In this document: in pieces, positions 11,714 through 22,694 of the stretch
How positions within the stretch are numbered: position 1 is the first letter of the stretch
How the letters are laid out: every line of letters begins with the position of its first letter
Assembly (NCBI GenBank): GCA_001414485.1
Contig: LLEY01000006.1
Span: forward strand, 558,001 to 622,000
DNA from: Calycina herbarum
Lineage: Eukaryota > Ascomycota > Leotiomycetes > Helotiales > Pezizellaceae
DNA: 64,000 nt
Direction of reading: 5' to 3'
Position numbers and translations under genes: made by a program
Notes under the pieces: model-generated
Database searches by the model: none
What the model saw: the letters and a program-made list of their open reading frames with translations, nothing else
Told to the model about the DNA's origin: nothing

Positions 11714-11872
11714 TGTTTAATTATGTCAAAACCATACCTAAAGAAATTCATGACTTCATTCCAAATCTGCAAGTCGAAGTCCCCAAGAAAATACACAGCC
11801 ATCGCTTCCAGATTTTTCCATTACAGCTCCAATTTCTCGCTCTTTGCACAACCATTACTCCTTATCCCAATT

Positions 11873-12008
11873 TCACACGTCGTCCGGAACATCCTCCATT
11901 CCATACTTCTTCTCGAGAATCCGTCCCAATTCTTCTACCTTCATTCTCCTTCTCTCCTCTTGGTAGCCATCATATTCCATCACGGCAAAAGAGCGGTAAT
12001 CTCGTGTT
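11873..12008 (-). CDS. Possible 3' exon of a small unidentified gene
   Basis: On the minus strand a frame reads ...RDYRSFAVMEYDGYQEERRR and continues MKVEELGRILEKKYG before ending VPDDV-stop at 11873. The Glu/Arg/Lys-rich composition and helical pattern look like genuine fungal coding sequence. A plausible acceptor lies upstream, but no matching 5' exon with a start was found, and an overlapping plus-strand frame also exists. It could be the tail of a small gene, or a remnant of one. No family was recognised. Confidence 0.35.
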
Positions 12009-12335
12009 ATGTTTTGGGGGTCTTTTCGATGGAGGTGAGTCTGTGATGCAAGGTATTAAGGATGTGTATGATGATTATTCCAGAACAGGTCATGAATTAT
12101 TGATTGGCGGTGTACATGAAAGGTAGCCTCGAAGTTACGGGGCCCTTTATGCTATATAGCCCTCGGGAAATTTAGTCTTTGATTGCGGAGAGAGAACTCA
12201 GGTAGAGGATTTGTCAATTAATATAATCCCAACTCGAGCAATTCTTGTGCTATATACACTTTTAGTTACGCCTATTGCTTTAATGGTTTCCGCACATCCG
12301 CAAAGCCGCGGAAGTTCGCAAGTCGAAGCCGATCC

Positions 12336-12598
12336 GGTATGCTTTATTCACCAATTACAACATTGGCTATTTCTGTCTAGGTATACTTTGAATTTGCTAT
12401 AAGTTAATTTTATACTCTATTCAGCTAAATTTAATACTCTTAAACTTTCTAGAATAATTAAATCGAATAAATCTTCCTTAGAGTGGCTTTGATACATACC
12501 CTTAAAACGTTCTAGTTTTTAGTTACTTAATTTAATTACTCTAAATATTAAATAGTACCATGATTGGTCAACATCGTAATTGTTGAATAAAGCATACC
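12336..12598. mobile_element. Short TIR element (MITE-like), 263 bp, family A
   Basis: The left end GGTATGCTTTATTCACCAAT at 12336 is matched in inverted orientation at 12598 (ATTGTTGAATAAAGCATACC), with pairing continuing to about 30 bp with a few mismatches. The interior is AT-rich and non-coding. The same terminal sequence bounds a larger element at 59107-60499, so this is a dispersed family. No unambiguous target duplication is visible. Confidence 0.75.
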
Positions 12599-13070
12599 AG
12601 CTCTTGTGACGCGAACATTCCCACCACCGGCATGCAAAAGGAAGTCTGTAAAGATCAGATTTGCGCCCTGGTTGGAGCATACTTCCGGGCGTTGTATAAT
12701 GCAGCTTACCTGCGGAAAATCAAAGTTGCGAACTTTCGCAACTCGATGACGATGACGCAATATCAAGAACCATTCTCATTTCCTTCTGCATATTCTGTTA
12801 CTCGATAATGGCAATTGCGATTATGAGTTACAAGGAGTAACACAACTCTCAGTCCTACCTTTTCATTCTTCCTTCGAGTTGTGTAAACAGAATTGCCGCT
12901 AGATTATTAGGCAGCAGGTCCATAATTTTGGAGGCTCGGGATTCATCGCTCGTTGGCGACCTGAAATCTTTGATTTTACAAAATGAGTTACATGTTGCAA
13001 GGAATGGGAGATGGAGGTGTCGCCAAAGTGGAGGATGCTGGCCAGGATGTCAATAGACGTCTATACCCCG
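12599..13070. other. Intergenic, possible coding remnant
   Basis: Just beyond the TIR element, 12601-12790 is open in more than one frame and includes a Cys-containing stretch (EVCKDQICALVGAYF). The frame before the element (12211-12335) looks like a hydrophobic leader (ILVLYTLLVTPIALMVSAHP) but has no in-frame ATG at its start. This may be a secreted-protein gene broken by the element, but the evidence is thin. Confidence 0.25.
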
Positions 13071-14320
13071 GAATTCCCACCCGTGTCCAGCTCAGACTTC
13101 GATAACTTGATTGACAGTCTACTTTCCACATACCTACCTCCACAATCTGACGCACTTTAACACAAGGTTTTTGTTCAAAAACTTACACTTTCCTCCTTGC
13201 AAACCGAACACGATGAATTGCTTGCTGCTTTTTTGAGATCTCAAATCAGGGCTACGAAGAGATTGAGATGTCATTTTCACGCTTTCTGTCCAAGGAGAGC
13301 ATATGCAGAAGACTTGTATGGTTTCGGGGTGGTTGAATATTCATAATTTGACGTTGGTGTTTGCCCTCCTTCTATTTTGGAGAAGAAACAAGAATCGCCT
13401 GAGAAATTCTGATTCAGACTAGGGGCCATTACGACAGCCACCACGCAGTCATTCGTTACAACAAATGCTTCCAAGAATTCACCAAGAAGACGGAAAAGAA
13501 CGCACATTCAAAGACTTGTTTCAAACTCGGGACTCCTCCAATTCTAAATATCATCGATTGCGATAAGTCAGATGAGATAGATGAAAGCATCAAACATTTC
13601 CGAACCTGGAAATTAGAGAGTGATCAAGACCTTGAGATAAAAAACTGGATTCTCAAGTCCGAATCTGAGATAATGCGTAAAACAAATGAGGATTCGAGAG
13701 AATTGGCCAAGCGGTATATGTATTGGCGGGTTTTGTTTCCGGGTGCTGATGGCATTGTTCCTACTCCTTGTAAGTATCCCCGCGTACAATCAACATCGAA
13801 AAGATCACAAAGAAACAGTTTCTGGTTATAAACAGTCTATGCCGCAGCGGTATCTCCCTCAAACCAAACACTTGAACGATGGCTAGAGGTTTTCCAATCC
13901 TTGGTAGAAACAAAAGTCGAGCACAACGAATTCCCACCTTCGAAATTAGTAGCACAGACTAAGTACTGTAAAGATATGATTCGGAAGGTGTATAATCTCA
14001 TCTCAGGACATTCTAAAAGCCCGAGATGGCGTCGACGTTCCCAATTTGCAAGTGCTCGGAGTTCCAGTCCAGAGACGTTGCTCAACTCAACGGCATCTCA
14101 AGCTCTTGGCACACCAAAAGATATGCTCTCAGGAGACACCCACAGAAGCAGCTCGACACAAGTCTCTTCCAACAGCTTTCTTAAAGACGGATTCAACCTC
14201 GACGTCTCGGATCTCAGCAACGAATACTGCACGCCGTTGTTTGGAGAGCAACAGGCCTTTAGCGCTGTGGAATGTTTCACCAATGCCGCACAGGAATCCC
14301 AAAACACACAACACACTTAG
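13071..14320 (+). pseudogene. Decayed C2H2-like fungal protein gene
   Basis: Frame 13071-13344 reads FPPVSSSDFDNLIDSLLSTY and RCHFHAFCPRRAYAEDLYGFG, the style of the fungal 'C2H2-type domain' proteins with a CPF/FHxxxPxxY motif, but contains a TAA at 13158. A second frame from 13403 gives RGHYDSHHAVIRYNKCFQEF and continues to C-x2-CF-like and EIMRKTN...RVLFPGADGIVPTPF. The latter matches their IPSPFY signature once the intron at 13772-13835 (GTAAGT...AACAG) is removed. From there the frame is open to the stop at 14318-14320 (FYAAAVSPSNQTLERWLEVF, MIRKVYNLISGHSK). No set of introns was found that joins the first and second parts, so I call it degenerate. These proteins have no established role. 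Confidence 0.6.
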
Positions 14321-14930
14321 AAATAGTAAGATAGATTTGGAACTTCAAGACAACTTCCTCCCGGGATCGCTCGACCAAGGACGAAACACTAAGTGCAAAT
14401 GGTGTTTAGATATTGGATACATAAACCTTAGTACCGACACTGAACGGTGCATCTCTTGCGACGTTGTCAATAATGTCACTCTATGACCATGAACGTAGAC
14501 TCAGACCAGGAACATACTGAGAATTTAGCCCTCAAGCAATAATGGCAACAAAGTAAGTACAGTAAAACGAAAAGAAACCTGCAACTTAACTTTCTCTATC
14601 AGAGAAGATGGAGGTCTACTTTAAGTCCCGCCACTGAATCTTTCACTTGAAATACATATCCACAAACCCATAGTAAATGCGCCCTACAGCAACCAAAGTT
14701 TCATCATCTAGACGCCTTATCAAATCTTTGATTCTTTCTCTGAGGTCCTCTAACCCACTCCCCTCTATCACCGAAGTCTTCATAATATCCAGCTATACCC
14801 CCCAAAAAAATGCCACCAAATCCCTCAAAAGGATGAGAGAGGAAGCGAGACGGGTGCTTAAGAGAAGTATAGAGATAAGAGGGGTATGGACTTTGTAGCT
14901 GTGGTGTATTTTTTATCTCAAAAGTTAAAT
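14321..14930. other. Intergenic, first copy of a diverged direct repeat
   Basis: No gene. The segment 14531-14640 (containing AAAAGAAACCTGCAACTTAA) resembles 15680-15790 (AAAAGAAAAACCTGCAACTC), so a stretch of about 90 bp appears duplicated 1.15 kb apart on either side of an AT-rich island. Confidence 0.45.
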
Positions 14931-15400
14931 AGCTATTTCTCTAATTTCTATTCAAGATTTTCAATTACAATATCTCTTCAGAATAATAAATTCACTTCAA
15001 TCTACCTTAAAAAAATACTAATATCTCGCTAGTAATTCGCGTCATCTGTTTTTTATTTAATAATCTTAATTGCACAAAAGTATTTAGAATAACTTCTTCA
15101 AAGAAATGAATTTACTAGAATCTAACAACATTGACTAGAGTATTATTATTTAATCTTACCATTATTTCCTTTACTCCATTTCTCTAGATAATTAGGAAAA
15201 TGCATTAGAATAAAACAATTTACTAAAATTTAAACTTGTTATATTATTTTGATATTTGATATTTATTCCATTTTCTCTCTTTCTTTAGATAAGTAAAAGA
15301 ACTTTTTGAAAAGAAAGTAATTTACTGAAAGATTTATGATTCCTCTTATTTTTTTAGAATAATATTTGCGATCGGGACTCGATTGATAAGGCAGAGAAAT
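14931..15400. repeat. AT-rich relic with repeated AATTTACT words
   Basis: About 470 bp of very AT-rich sequence in which similar phrases recur at roughly 100-bp spacing (AAATGAATTTACTAGAA near 15103, AAACAATTTACTAAAA near 15215, AAAGTAATTTACTGAAA near 15323). It looks like an old element heavily mutated toward A and T. No open frame. Confidence 0.5.
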
Positions 15401-18400
15401 ATAAGATGAAGCTACGAGTTTTTTTGACGGAGTTACCATCTGTGTTGTGAAAAGTATACGTTACTAGGTTATGTCTTTGATTTGAATGAAAAATGACAAA
15501 ATAGAAGTGTGTATTTTAACTTCTTGATAGACGCAGAACTCAGGAATGGAAAGTTTTAGAAAGTAAGCGGACAGTCGTAAAAAAGACCCTAGCTACTTGG
15601 GTGAGCAGACAAGAGATCTTGAACATATGTCGACCACTAAATCCAGATTTCTCCTGAGCATCGAAAAGATCTGATAGCATCAAGTAATTAATTAGTCAAC
15701 AAGAATGGCAAAAAGCACGGAGCATAGCATGAAAAGAAAAACCTGCAACTCAACTCACCTCGTCCGAAGATACGAGGATATCTATTTACGGCTACGCCAT
15801 CACCCCAAATGAGGAAGTAGGATCTCACCTGCCACATGGAGCCAATCTCATGTTTCGAATCAGCCAACTTCGCCTCAACGCCTCAACGCCTCAAACGTGG
15901 GAAACTCATGGTAGATAAAGTCAATTTTGGTAGGGAGAAGCAAAGAACACGTTTGGTGGCTTTTCATTCCATGAATTCCATTCGCATGAAAGGGTCGGAC
16001 ATGCCGTCTTAGGAAAGTATAGTATATATAGTTGCGGCTCCCGCCTCCCCTCTTCTCACGGATCGCCAGCCGAAGTCACCCCTCCGAGCCTTGATCTCCA
16101 GGCTTCTTGTAACCCCCACGCTGTGTGCGGACCAATGGGGCAATATCACATGCGATGATAAGGCCCCGTCATCCGTGCCGCTTGGCGAGGTTGGGTGAGT
16201 GGAACCCAACCACATTGTTGGGAAGAAAAAGAGTGCAAGTTGCGAGGATTGTCATTCGATTACAATCGACGCTAGCAGTCTCTCACTACGACGCTAGCGA
16301 TGGATGAGCTTAGGGGTCTTGGATATTCTTATCTCCACCCTCCCTCCGATAAGGACTGCGAATGAGCGGGGAGAAATGTCTCAGAGCATGGAAGATGCTT
16401 GCACCAATTCCACCAACCGTCGAGGTAAAGTGAGCCGCGGGAGTCGGTGTGATTGGAGAATTGCTGCTGGTCCCGTGTCACCTCCCGTGATTGGCATAGA
16501 GAAGTCACGATCTTTACTTTCTTCACCCCCAACATTTTTCCTCCTCTTGACAGGTTCGGCTCGTCCAACGAGGTCGTCTGGATTGCGTGGAATGGCGGCA
16601 CTGTGCCTTTGTGGCGCCTCCTGTCACTTCACTGCCATGTGATGTATGTCTCGTACCGTAACGGTCGGTCTGAGAGTAGAGTCTGTGCCATTCTCCTTCA
16701 GCCCTCGATACCCCGTAAAAGATAGTCTACCGAACCTATGACCACGGCCCTAAGTGCGATCGACACGAACTTGTCCCCAGCCGCTTTCACCCACCGACCG
16801 TAATTCCCCACGAGGGATTTTCGGATTTTCTGGGTTACTGTAGGTAAAGGTGGTCGGTGAGATGGCGCTATGCCGAATTGACATGTGGACGTGCCCCTTT
16901 CTCACTACCCCGATTTTCATCCTTTACGAAGATGATTGGCGGAGTGGCATTTTGAGTTGCCTTGACAAGGCAATTTATCGTGTGCCACGGGCTGGCTGTG
17001 AACGATGCCCCCATCTTTCCTCCCATACCAAGCCAAGTTCTGTTCTCAGCACCGGAGCGAGGAGCGACATTTCAAAGCAGGTTGGTGATTGGCAAAGATA
17101 CTGAACCGTCTCGTCTCCAACCAGGCCACTTTAAACGCTGTAACATCACCGTGTCACTCAACGACTGTGACCGACTGTGACCGACTGTCCTGTTGGGAGC
17201 TTGGGATAGCAAACTGGGTTGGGATAGGCGGGGCGGGCGGTCATGGCTGCACGCCGCTGGATTTCCGGATCTTGGGTTTCCAATTTCTGACTGATACCAA
17301 TCTACTCGCTATCTTTGTCCGCTTCATCCCCGTTACACAGCAAATCACACTGCTAGAAATGGCTCCAAGACATGAACGAGTGCGAGGAAGGAAGATTGTC
17401 TGTACCGCAGAGTTGCAGTTGCAGTTGCAGTTGCAGAGGGAACACGTTTCGTCCTACGCCATGATTCTTGGATGTAGCGCCGTACCGTACATTGGATATA
17501 GGCGCAGGTTGTCCGATATAAATAGTATAGTCGGAGGTTGGAGTTGAACGGAGGGGAGAGTTGGACGGAGGGGAGGATCCAAACTCGGAACATGTGGCAC
17601 TGACGGCTGCATGTGGAAGACTTGACTTGACATTGCCGCTCCATGGATTGACAGCTGCCAGTGCAGTGCCAATATCGTATGTTGGAGGCCAACAATCTCG
17701 CTCATTCTCTCTTTCTCTTGAAGTTTGATAATTGGCGGGTTTCATGTGCCGGACTTTCTTCGTTTTTATAACTACTCGAGTAGGATGGTCTAGGACTATC
17801 AAGTACTCATAATTGTCTCAATACGACTCACTGGTTGGCACAATTACGGCGTCTGGGCAGGGCAGGGCTCACATCTTTACATCGCATCAATTCCTCATCA
17901 CGACTCGCGACCCCTCATTTTCCTCATCCTGTCGGCCTGCTTTTTTCCATCGTCGATCAGGGCTTGCTTCGGCCCACGGCCACTGCTGCAGTGCTGCAGT
18001 GCTGCACTCAAGTCAAGTACGACAATTGTACATACCAGCCCCATCTTTTCCTTACTGTTCCAGCTTCCCTGTCTTTGCGCTGTACGGCACTGTAAGTACG
18101 GACTTGTACCTACTTGGGCTGCGCTGCACTCTATCAACCCAAAACCCTATCAAATCGATCAAATCACTATCAAACCTTACCTCTCCCCCTAGCAATCTCT
18201 ACCTTCTCGTCGGTCCGGTATCTCGTACTAGCTCCAGCTCCATCCTGCCCGCCACTCCAGTTTCTATCATTAGCCCAGCAATCGCCACAGCACCCGACCC
18301 GTGAGACGCCGTCCCAGCAAATACCCAGCCTTGTGCTCCGTTACTTTGCTGCACTCTGCACCTCCTACTTCCTCCCCTACTTCCTCCTACACAAATCAAC

Positions 18401-18925
18401 CACCTGCACCCAATTTCACCTGAACCACACCCACACCACACCACACCACACCCACACCGTCCCCAGACAACCTCCCAGCTGCATTCCCAACTTCTCCCCC
18501 GAGCCAACAAGAAGAAAGTCGAGCCCGCTGAAAATCCATTTCCTATTCTCCCCAAGTTTACAAATTACCCTCGTCATATCCTCGAGTCACATCGTCATTG
18601 TCTCGCAACCTCACAAACCCATTGTTCCTCCTCGGTCGCCTACATCCCGCTGTGTCTAACACAGAACCGTTGCCTTGGGAGGATCGTCGCCCGTGCGACG
18701 CCAACCCAAAACTACTCCAAAAGTCGATTCTATTGTCATGCCACCGACGAGGCGACAGTGTACTAGACAACAGCAAATTCACGAATCCCGGAGTCCCGAT
18801 CGGTATGCGACAAAAGTCAATTGAACCAGACCTCACCACATCGGTTCACGACTTGCGAACTTCCCCCTCTCCTCGCTCGTCCCCTCTGCGGAGGTAGACG
18901 GGCGTGGCTGCGAATAACGAACGAA
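15401..18925. other. Long gene-free region upstream of the receptor gene
   Basis: About 3.5 kb without a supportable gene. Small repeats are present: CCTCAACG tandem copies near 15873, a TGACTGTGACCGACTG tandem near 17164, a GTTGCA hexamer array (four copies) near 17414 and a CCACACCACA array near 18430. The last kilobase is rich in pyrimidines, as in long 5' leaders and promoters of fungal genes. It may be an extended regulatory region or 5' UTR of the gene starting at 18926. Confidence 0.45.
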
Positions 18926-20485
18926 ATGGGCATCTACTCGTCCCCTCCCCCACTACGCTCATTCAAGGACGACAAGGCGACATTGCTGGTCTGCTGGTGG
19001 TGCACCCTCTTCGCCGCAGTTATTATATTATTTCGAGTCTGCGGGAGATATATTCGCACCGAGCGATTGTTCAAGGAGGATTGGCTGGCTTTCGCGTGTT
19101 TGATCCCGTTGTTCTGTCGCATGGGCGTCGTGCATGTCATTTTACTTTTTGGGACGAACAATTCTGAGATCACCGACTTTTCCGATCATGCCATGCGACG
19201 GAGGGCCATTGGGAGCAGGTTGGTCCTGGTTTCCAGGATTTTCTACGCCGCTACGTATGGCTTTAAACTCTATCTCTGGGATCACCTTGTAACTAACACT
19301 TTTGATAGGTTGTGGATGCTCAAGTTGACTATTAGCGAATTTTTCAAACGACTGGTATCTAATATCTGGCGAGATTCCTACGAGCGGATGTTGGTGTTTA
19401 TACGCTGGTTTCTCCTAGTCACCTTTTTCGCGGTCGTGATAGCGGATTTGGCGGAATGTCAACCATTTGATCATTACTGGCAGGTCGTGCCAGATCCCGG
19501 TGCCAGGTGTCGACAAGGTTACTCCCAGTTATTAATGATGGGCAGTGCGAATGTTGCGACAGATTTACTACTCGTTCTGTTTCCAGTCCCGATTATTATA
19601 CGATCTAAAATGAGGGTCCAGAGGAAGATTCAACTGGTCTGTCTATTCGCCGGATCCCTCTTACCGGCGGGGACGACACTTTACCGGTTACCGATGATTA
19701 TTGATCGTCATGGAAGTCAGCAGTACCGATCACTTTTGGCGTCCGTGGAAATTTTGTTTGCGACGGCCGTGGCTAATGCTTTGATCCTGGGCTCGTTTAT
19801 CAGAGATAAAGGGGTGAAGAAGCATAGATGGAAGTTTGGATCTATGAGCGATAGTATTGAACGGACATCTAGCCGAAGAGGAACCGCGATACGACATTGG
19901 GGAAGTGATGAAGATTTAGTGAGAGGGCTTGGAATGAGCGTGGATCCTGAATTACGAGGAGCGACTCCAGTACCAAGACCAGCTCCCATGGCTACGGCCG
20001 GAAATATGCCTTTGAGATCCCCGAAAACGAGCGCGATGCACGATTGGAATTTTCCCACGGGCAGGAGCGAGGCTAGCGATGAAATCGATCTCATGAAGCA
20101 AGATGGAATGGGACCTATCGACATCACCACCCCCCGCAAAGTCTCATTTTTCGACGTAGGCGGATTATTAGATGAGGATCAACCGCGACGAGTCAGTTCT
20201 GTGAGGACGACGGATACGGATGGCGAGGGTTCCGTGCAACCTAACTGGTCTTACGAGGCTGGTCTCTCGCCTCCCCCGCCGCGAAAGGGGTCTGCTGCTT
20301 TACTGCATGATCTGGGGGGATTCCTGAGTCCAAGGAGGGATAGGACGAGTTTGCCGCCGAGGAGTTATGAGTTGCAGACTATGCAGGAGACTTCGAGGGA
20401 TCATTCGCAGAGTAGTGTGAGGAATCAGTTGGAGAGGCAGCAGACGAACCTTTCGCTTCAGGATGTGGGGGGACTTTTGAAGTGA
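18926..20485 (+). CDS. Fungal rhodopsin-domain integral membrane protein (PTH11/SAT4-like)
   Basis: A single exon of 519 aa from the ATG at 18926 (MGIYSSPPPLRSFKDDKATL); the frame is open to 18821, but this ATG fits the family start just before membrane segment 1. Seven hydrophobic segments can be counted, with the fungal rhodopsin-domain landmarks: FRVCGRYIRT after TM1, KEDWLAFAC before TM2, AECQPFDHYWQVVPDPGARC between TM4 and TM5, and NVATDLLLVLFPVPIII in TM5. A long cytosolic tail of about 230 residues is Ser/Arg/Pro-rich and repeats a D(V/L)GG(L/F)L motif three times, including the very C-terminus. The family resembles PTH11-type receptors, but no CFEM domain is present and no ligand is known. 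Plasma-membrane sensing is inferred. Confidence 0.82.
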   Translation: MGIYSSPPPLRSFKDDKATLLVCWWCTLFAAVIILFRVCGRYIRTERLFKEDWLAFACLIPLFCRMGVVHVILLFGTNNSEITDFSDHAMRRRAIGSRLVLVSRIFYAATYGFKLYLWDHLVTNTFDRLWMLKLTISEFFKRLVSNIWRDSYERMLVFIRWFLLVTFFAVVIADLAECQPFDHYWQVVPDPGARCRQGYSQLLMMGSANVATDLLLVLFPVPIIIRSKMRVQRKIQLVCLFAGSLLPAGTTLYRLPMIIDRHGSQQYRSLLASVEILFATAVANALILGSFIRDKGVKKHRWKFGSMSDSIERTSSRRGTAIRHWGSDEDLVRGLGMSVDPELRGATPVPRPAPMATAGNMPLRSPKTSAMHDWNFPTGRSEASDEIDLMKQDGMGPIDITTPRKVSFFDVGGLLDEDQPRRVSSVRTTDTDGEGSVQPNWSYEAGLSPPPPRKGSAALLHDLGGFLSPRRDRTSLPPRSYELQTMQETSRDHSQSSVRNQLERQQTNLSLQDVGGLLK

Positions 20486-21585
20486 GGATTGAGGATGGAT
20501 GTATGGATGTCATGCATCGGAATTACGATACGAGATCTACTTTGTTAGATCGGATAATCAGGGTAGGTTGTGTTGAGTCTTGATGTACTCCTCGACACGA
20601 GGCTACGACCTGGATGGGTTGGTGGAATTATACCACTGCTCTCGAACACTATTGGTCTTTACGACCCTTTACCACCACCGCTTGCACACGAGCGTGGTGA
20701 GACACTATCACGACATGAATCGGTGACCCTCGCTCTTTACTTAATGCGAAAACTTGGGACTACATCCACCGATTCTCTACCACACACTTTTACGAGCTAC
20801 GAACCGTTTATGTCCTGTACTATTCTATGTTGGGTTTTGGCGAGGCGATATGAGGATCTTTTTCAGCCTATGTTCCTGGGCACCGGCGTTTTCTTTTGGG
20901 ATAGGGGAGGGGAGGATATGGGGAAGGGGTGGAATGGGGTATGATACCAAAACCTTTTAGTCGATTCTGCGATTTTATGAGATGGGAGGCGATATATACA
21001 ATGTAATGGTGTTGGTGGAAGACTATTTTTAATTTATATATATCTGTTTGGATATTGATGCGGGGTTGAGGAAGGAGAGAGGGGTGTTTTATACCACTTT
21101 GTTGTGTTTTTTCTCTTTGGTTGAGGATGGTTCTTTTTGGAGATGTTGAGTTGGGATGTGGTGTGAGGCGAGGAGAGAGAGGTAGAGGTAGAGGTAGATA
21201 GTGAGTGATGTGTTGAAGATATATGGTAAATGTGGAATGAATAGATACCATTTTCAACAAGCCCCCTTCCATCTTACGATTTTTGTTTCTTGTCTCGTGC
21301 CGTTGGGGTTTGGAGGGAAGGTAACAAAGAGGTCGCTCCTTCTCTCCTTGTGAGGCGAAACTTTCGGCACGGATTTCACAATGAGCATGGTTGCTCTTTC
21401 CTTCGTTGTGATGGGAGATCTCAACAACGAGGATGGCCACTCGCTCTTTCCTTGAACACCTGCTTTACGAGACACCTTGACTCACTGAGAGGAAAGAATT
21501 TCCTTCCGCAATTCCTCCATCTCTTCACCACCCCTCGACAATCTTCGCATCCAATTGCCACTGATGTGAAGCTCAACTCGCCACC
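20486..21585. other. Intergenic, nothing recognised
   Basis: 1.1 kb with low-complexity G-rich and GA-rich stretches (around 20900 and 21170, including GGTAGA tandem copies). The long minus-strand frame at 20868-21440 is a low-complexity artefact. Confidence 0.5.
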
Positions 21586-22694
21586 ATGCACCCAATACAG
21601 CCAACCCCTCCATGTACTCACATCCCCTCTGTTTCTCCACAAGAAGTCAAAGACATCGCCCAAATCATCGACAAGTACCCTCAATTCGTGGCTGCCAAGA
21701 AGATTCGAGACGAGAAAGAAGCACATTTCCGAAGGTTATGCGAGGAGGCGGATTGGCAGATGGATGTCTGTGATCCAGGGTTAGTGTTGGATAGAAGTGG
21801 TGTTTATGGAGAGGTGGAGGCATACCTTGATAAATGGATTGAGGGGAGAGTCAGGGAGTTAGGTTTGGGGTTGAAGTTGAAGTTGAGTGGGGATAGGGAG
21901 GCCGAAATGTTTACGGAGGCATTCGGGAAGCCGAGAAAGATTCCGACAATGGGAAAAGGCTTGGGAACAAGAACAATCACTCCTCTCAACAAGAACACCG
22001 CTTCAGCAATGCAAACTCCGATTTCGATGACTAGGAATTCGATGGCCAACGCTTTGCCTTTGCATCAGCTGCGGGAAAATACAACAGTGATGGCGAAGGT
22101 AGCCAGTTTGGTGACGAGGACTACCACTCCTGTGAACAAGAACTTGGCTTCCTTTGCTTCAGCAATGAATACACCTTCATCGCTGAGAACTCCTAGCAGG
22201 CTGAACATCACCACCACAATGGACTTAGAATCGGAGACACAGACTCAGACTATTAAACCGGATTTGATGCAAGTACAGGAATGTTTCCGCAAACATCCTT
22301 TTGACGCAGCTAATCCGTGACTCGTGCTAGCCCGAACACTCCTATTCACAGAACCCGCTTCAACTTTCCTCCCCTTCCCTCGAGCGTTTTTATCGATCTT
22401 TCTGATGACGAGGATTTTGTCTCTGGCACCCTGAGTGATACCGCTACTCAGCACAGCAATAGGACGACAGGCGGTCCATGTTATATAGATCGTTTTAGGG
22501 ATTTCAGGGATCATGATCCGCCAGACACGATGTTTGTTTACGATTCTCATAGCGACAGAGTTTTTGACACGCGTTCTGGGCTGTACGTCGATGAAGCTTT
22601 CCCATCACCTAAGCGGTATGTGCTTATTTTTATATTTGCGTCTGGCTTTGAATCATTACTAAAGGTTGATTTGTACAGTCAAAGGCGCTCTTGA
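21586..22694 (+). CDS. Hypothetical protein in two overlapping frames (possible frameshift)
   Basis: The first frame, 21586-22320 (244 aa, MHPIQPTPPCTHIPSVSP), is Lys/Glu-rich with a helical region (DIAQIIDKYPQFVAAKKIR) and a Ser/Thr-rich tail containing two related blocks, RTITPLNKNTAS and RTTTPVNKNLAS. The second, 22314-22694, reads IDLSDDEDFVSGTLSDT, then FRDHDPPDTMFVYDSHSDR, and ends PSPKRQRRS after an intron at 22616-22678. The frames differ by one base and overlap. A tempting intron (GTACAG at 22273, GCTAG acceptor at 22330) leaves the product one base out of phase. Either a frameshift splits one gene or there are two adjacent small genes. Acidic, basic and low-complexity composition suggests a nuclear protein. 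No family was recognised. Confidence 0.5.

Noticed and set aside
17813..18304. 163-aa frame before the receptor gene
   Set aside because: Ser/Pro/Leu-rich text typical of pyrimidine-rich leader DNA, with no splice or family support.
20868..21440. 190-aa minus-strand frame downstream of the receptor gene
   Set aside because: Low-complexity product (runs of Pro, Ser, His) from GA/G-rich DNA.
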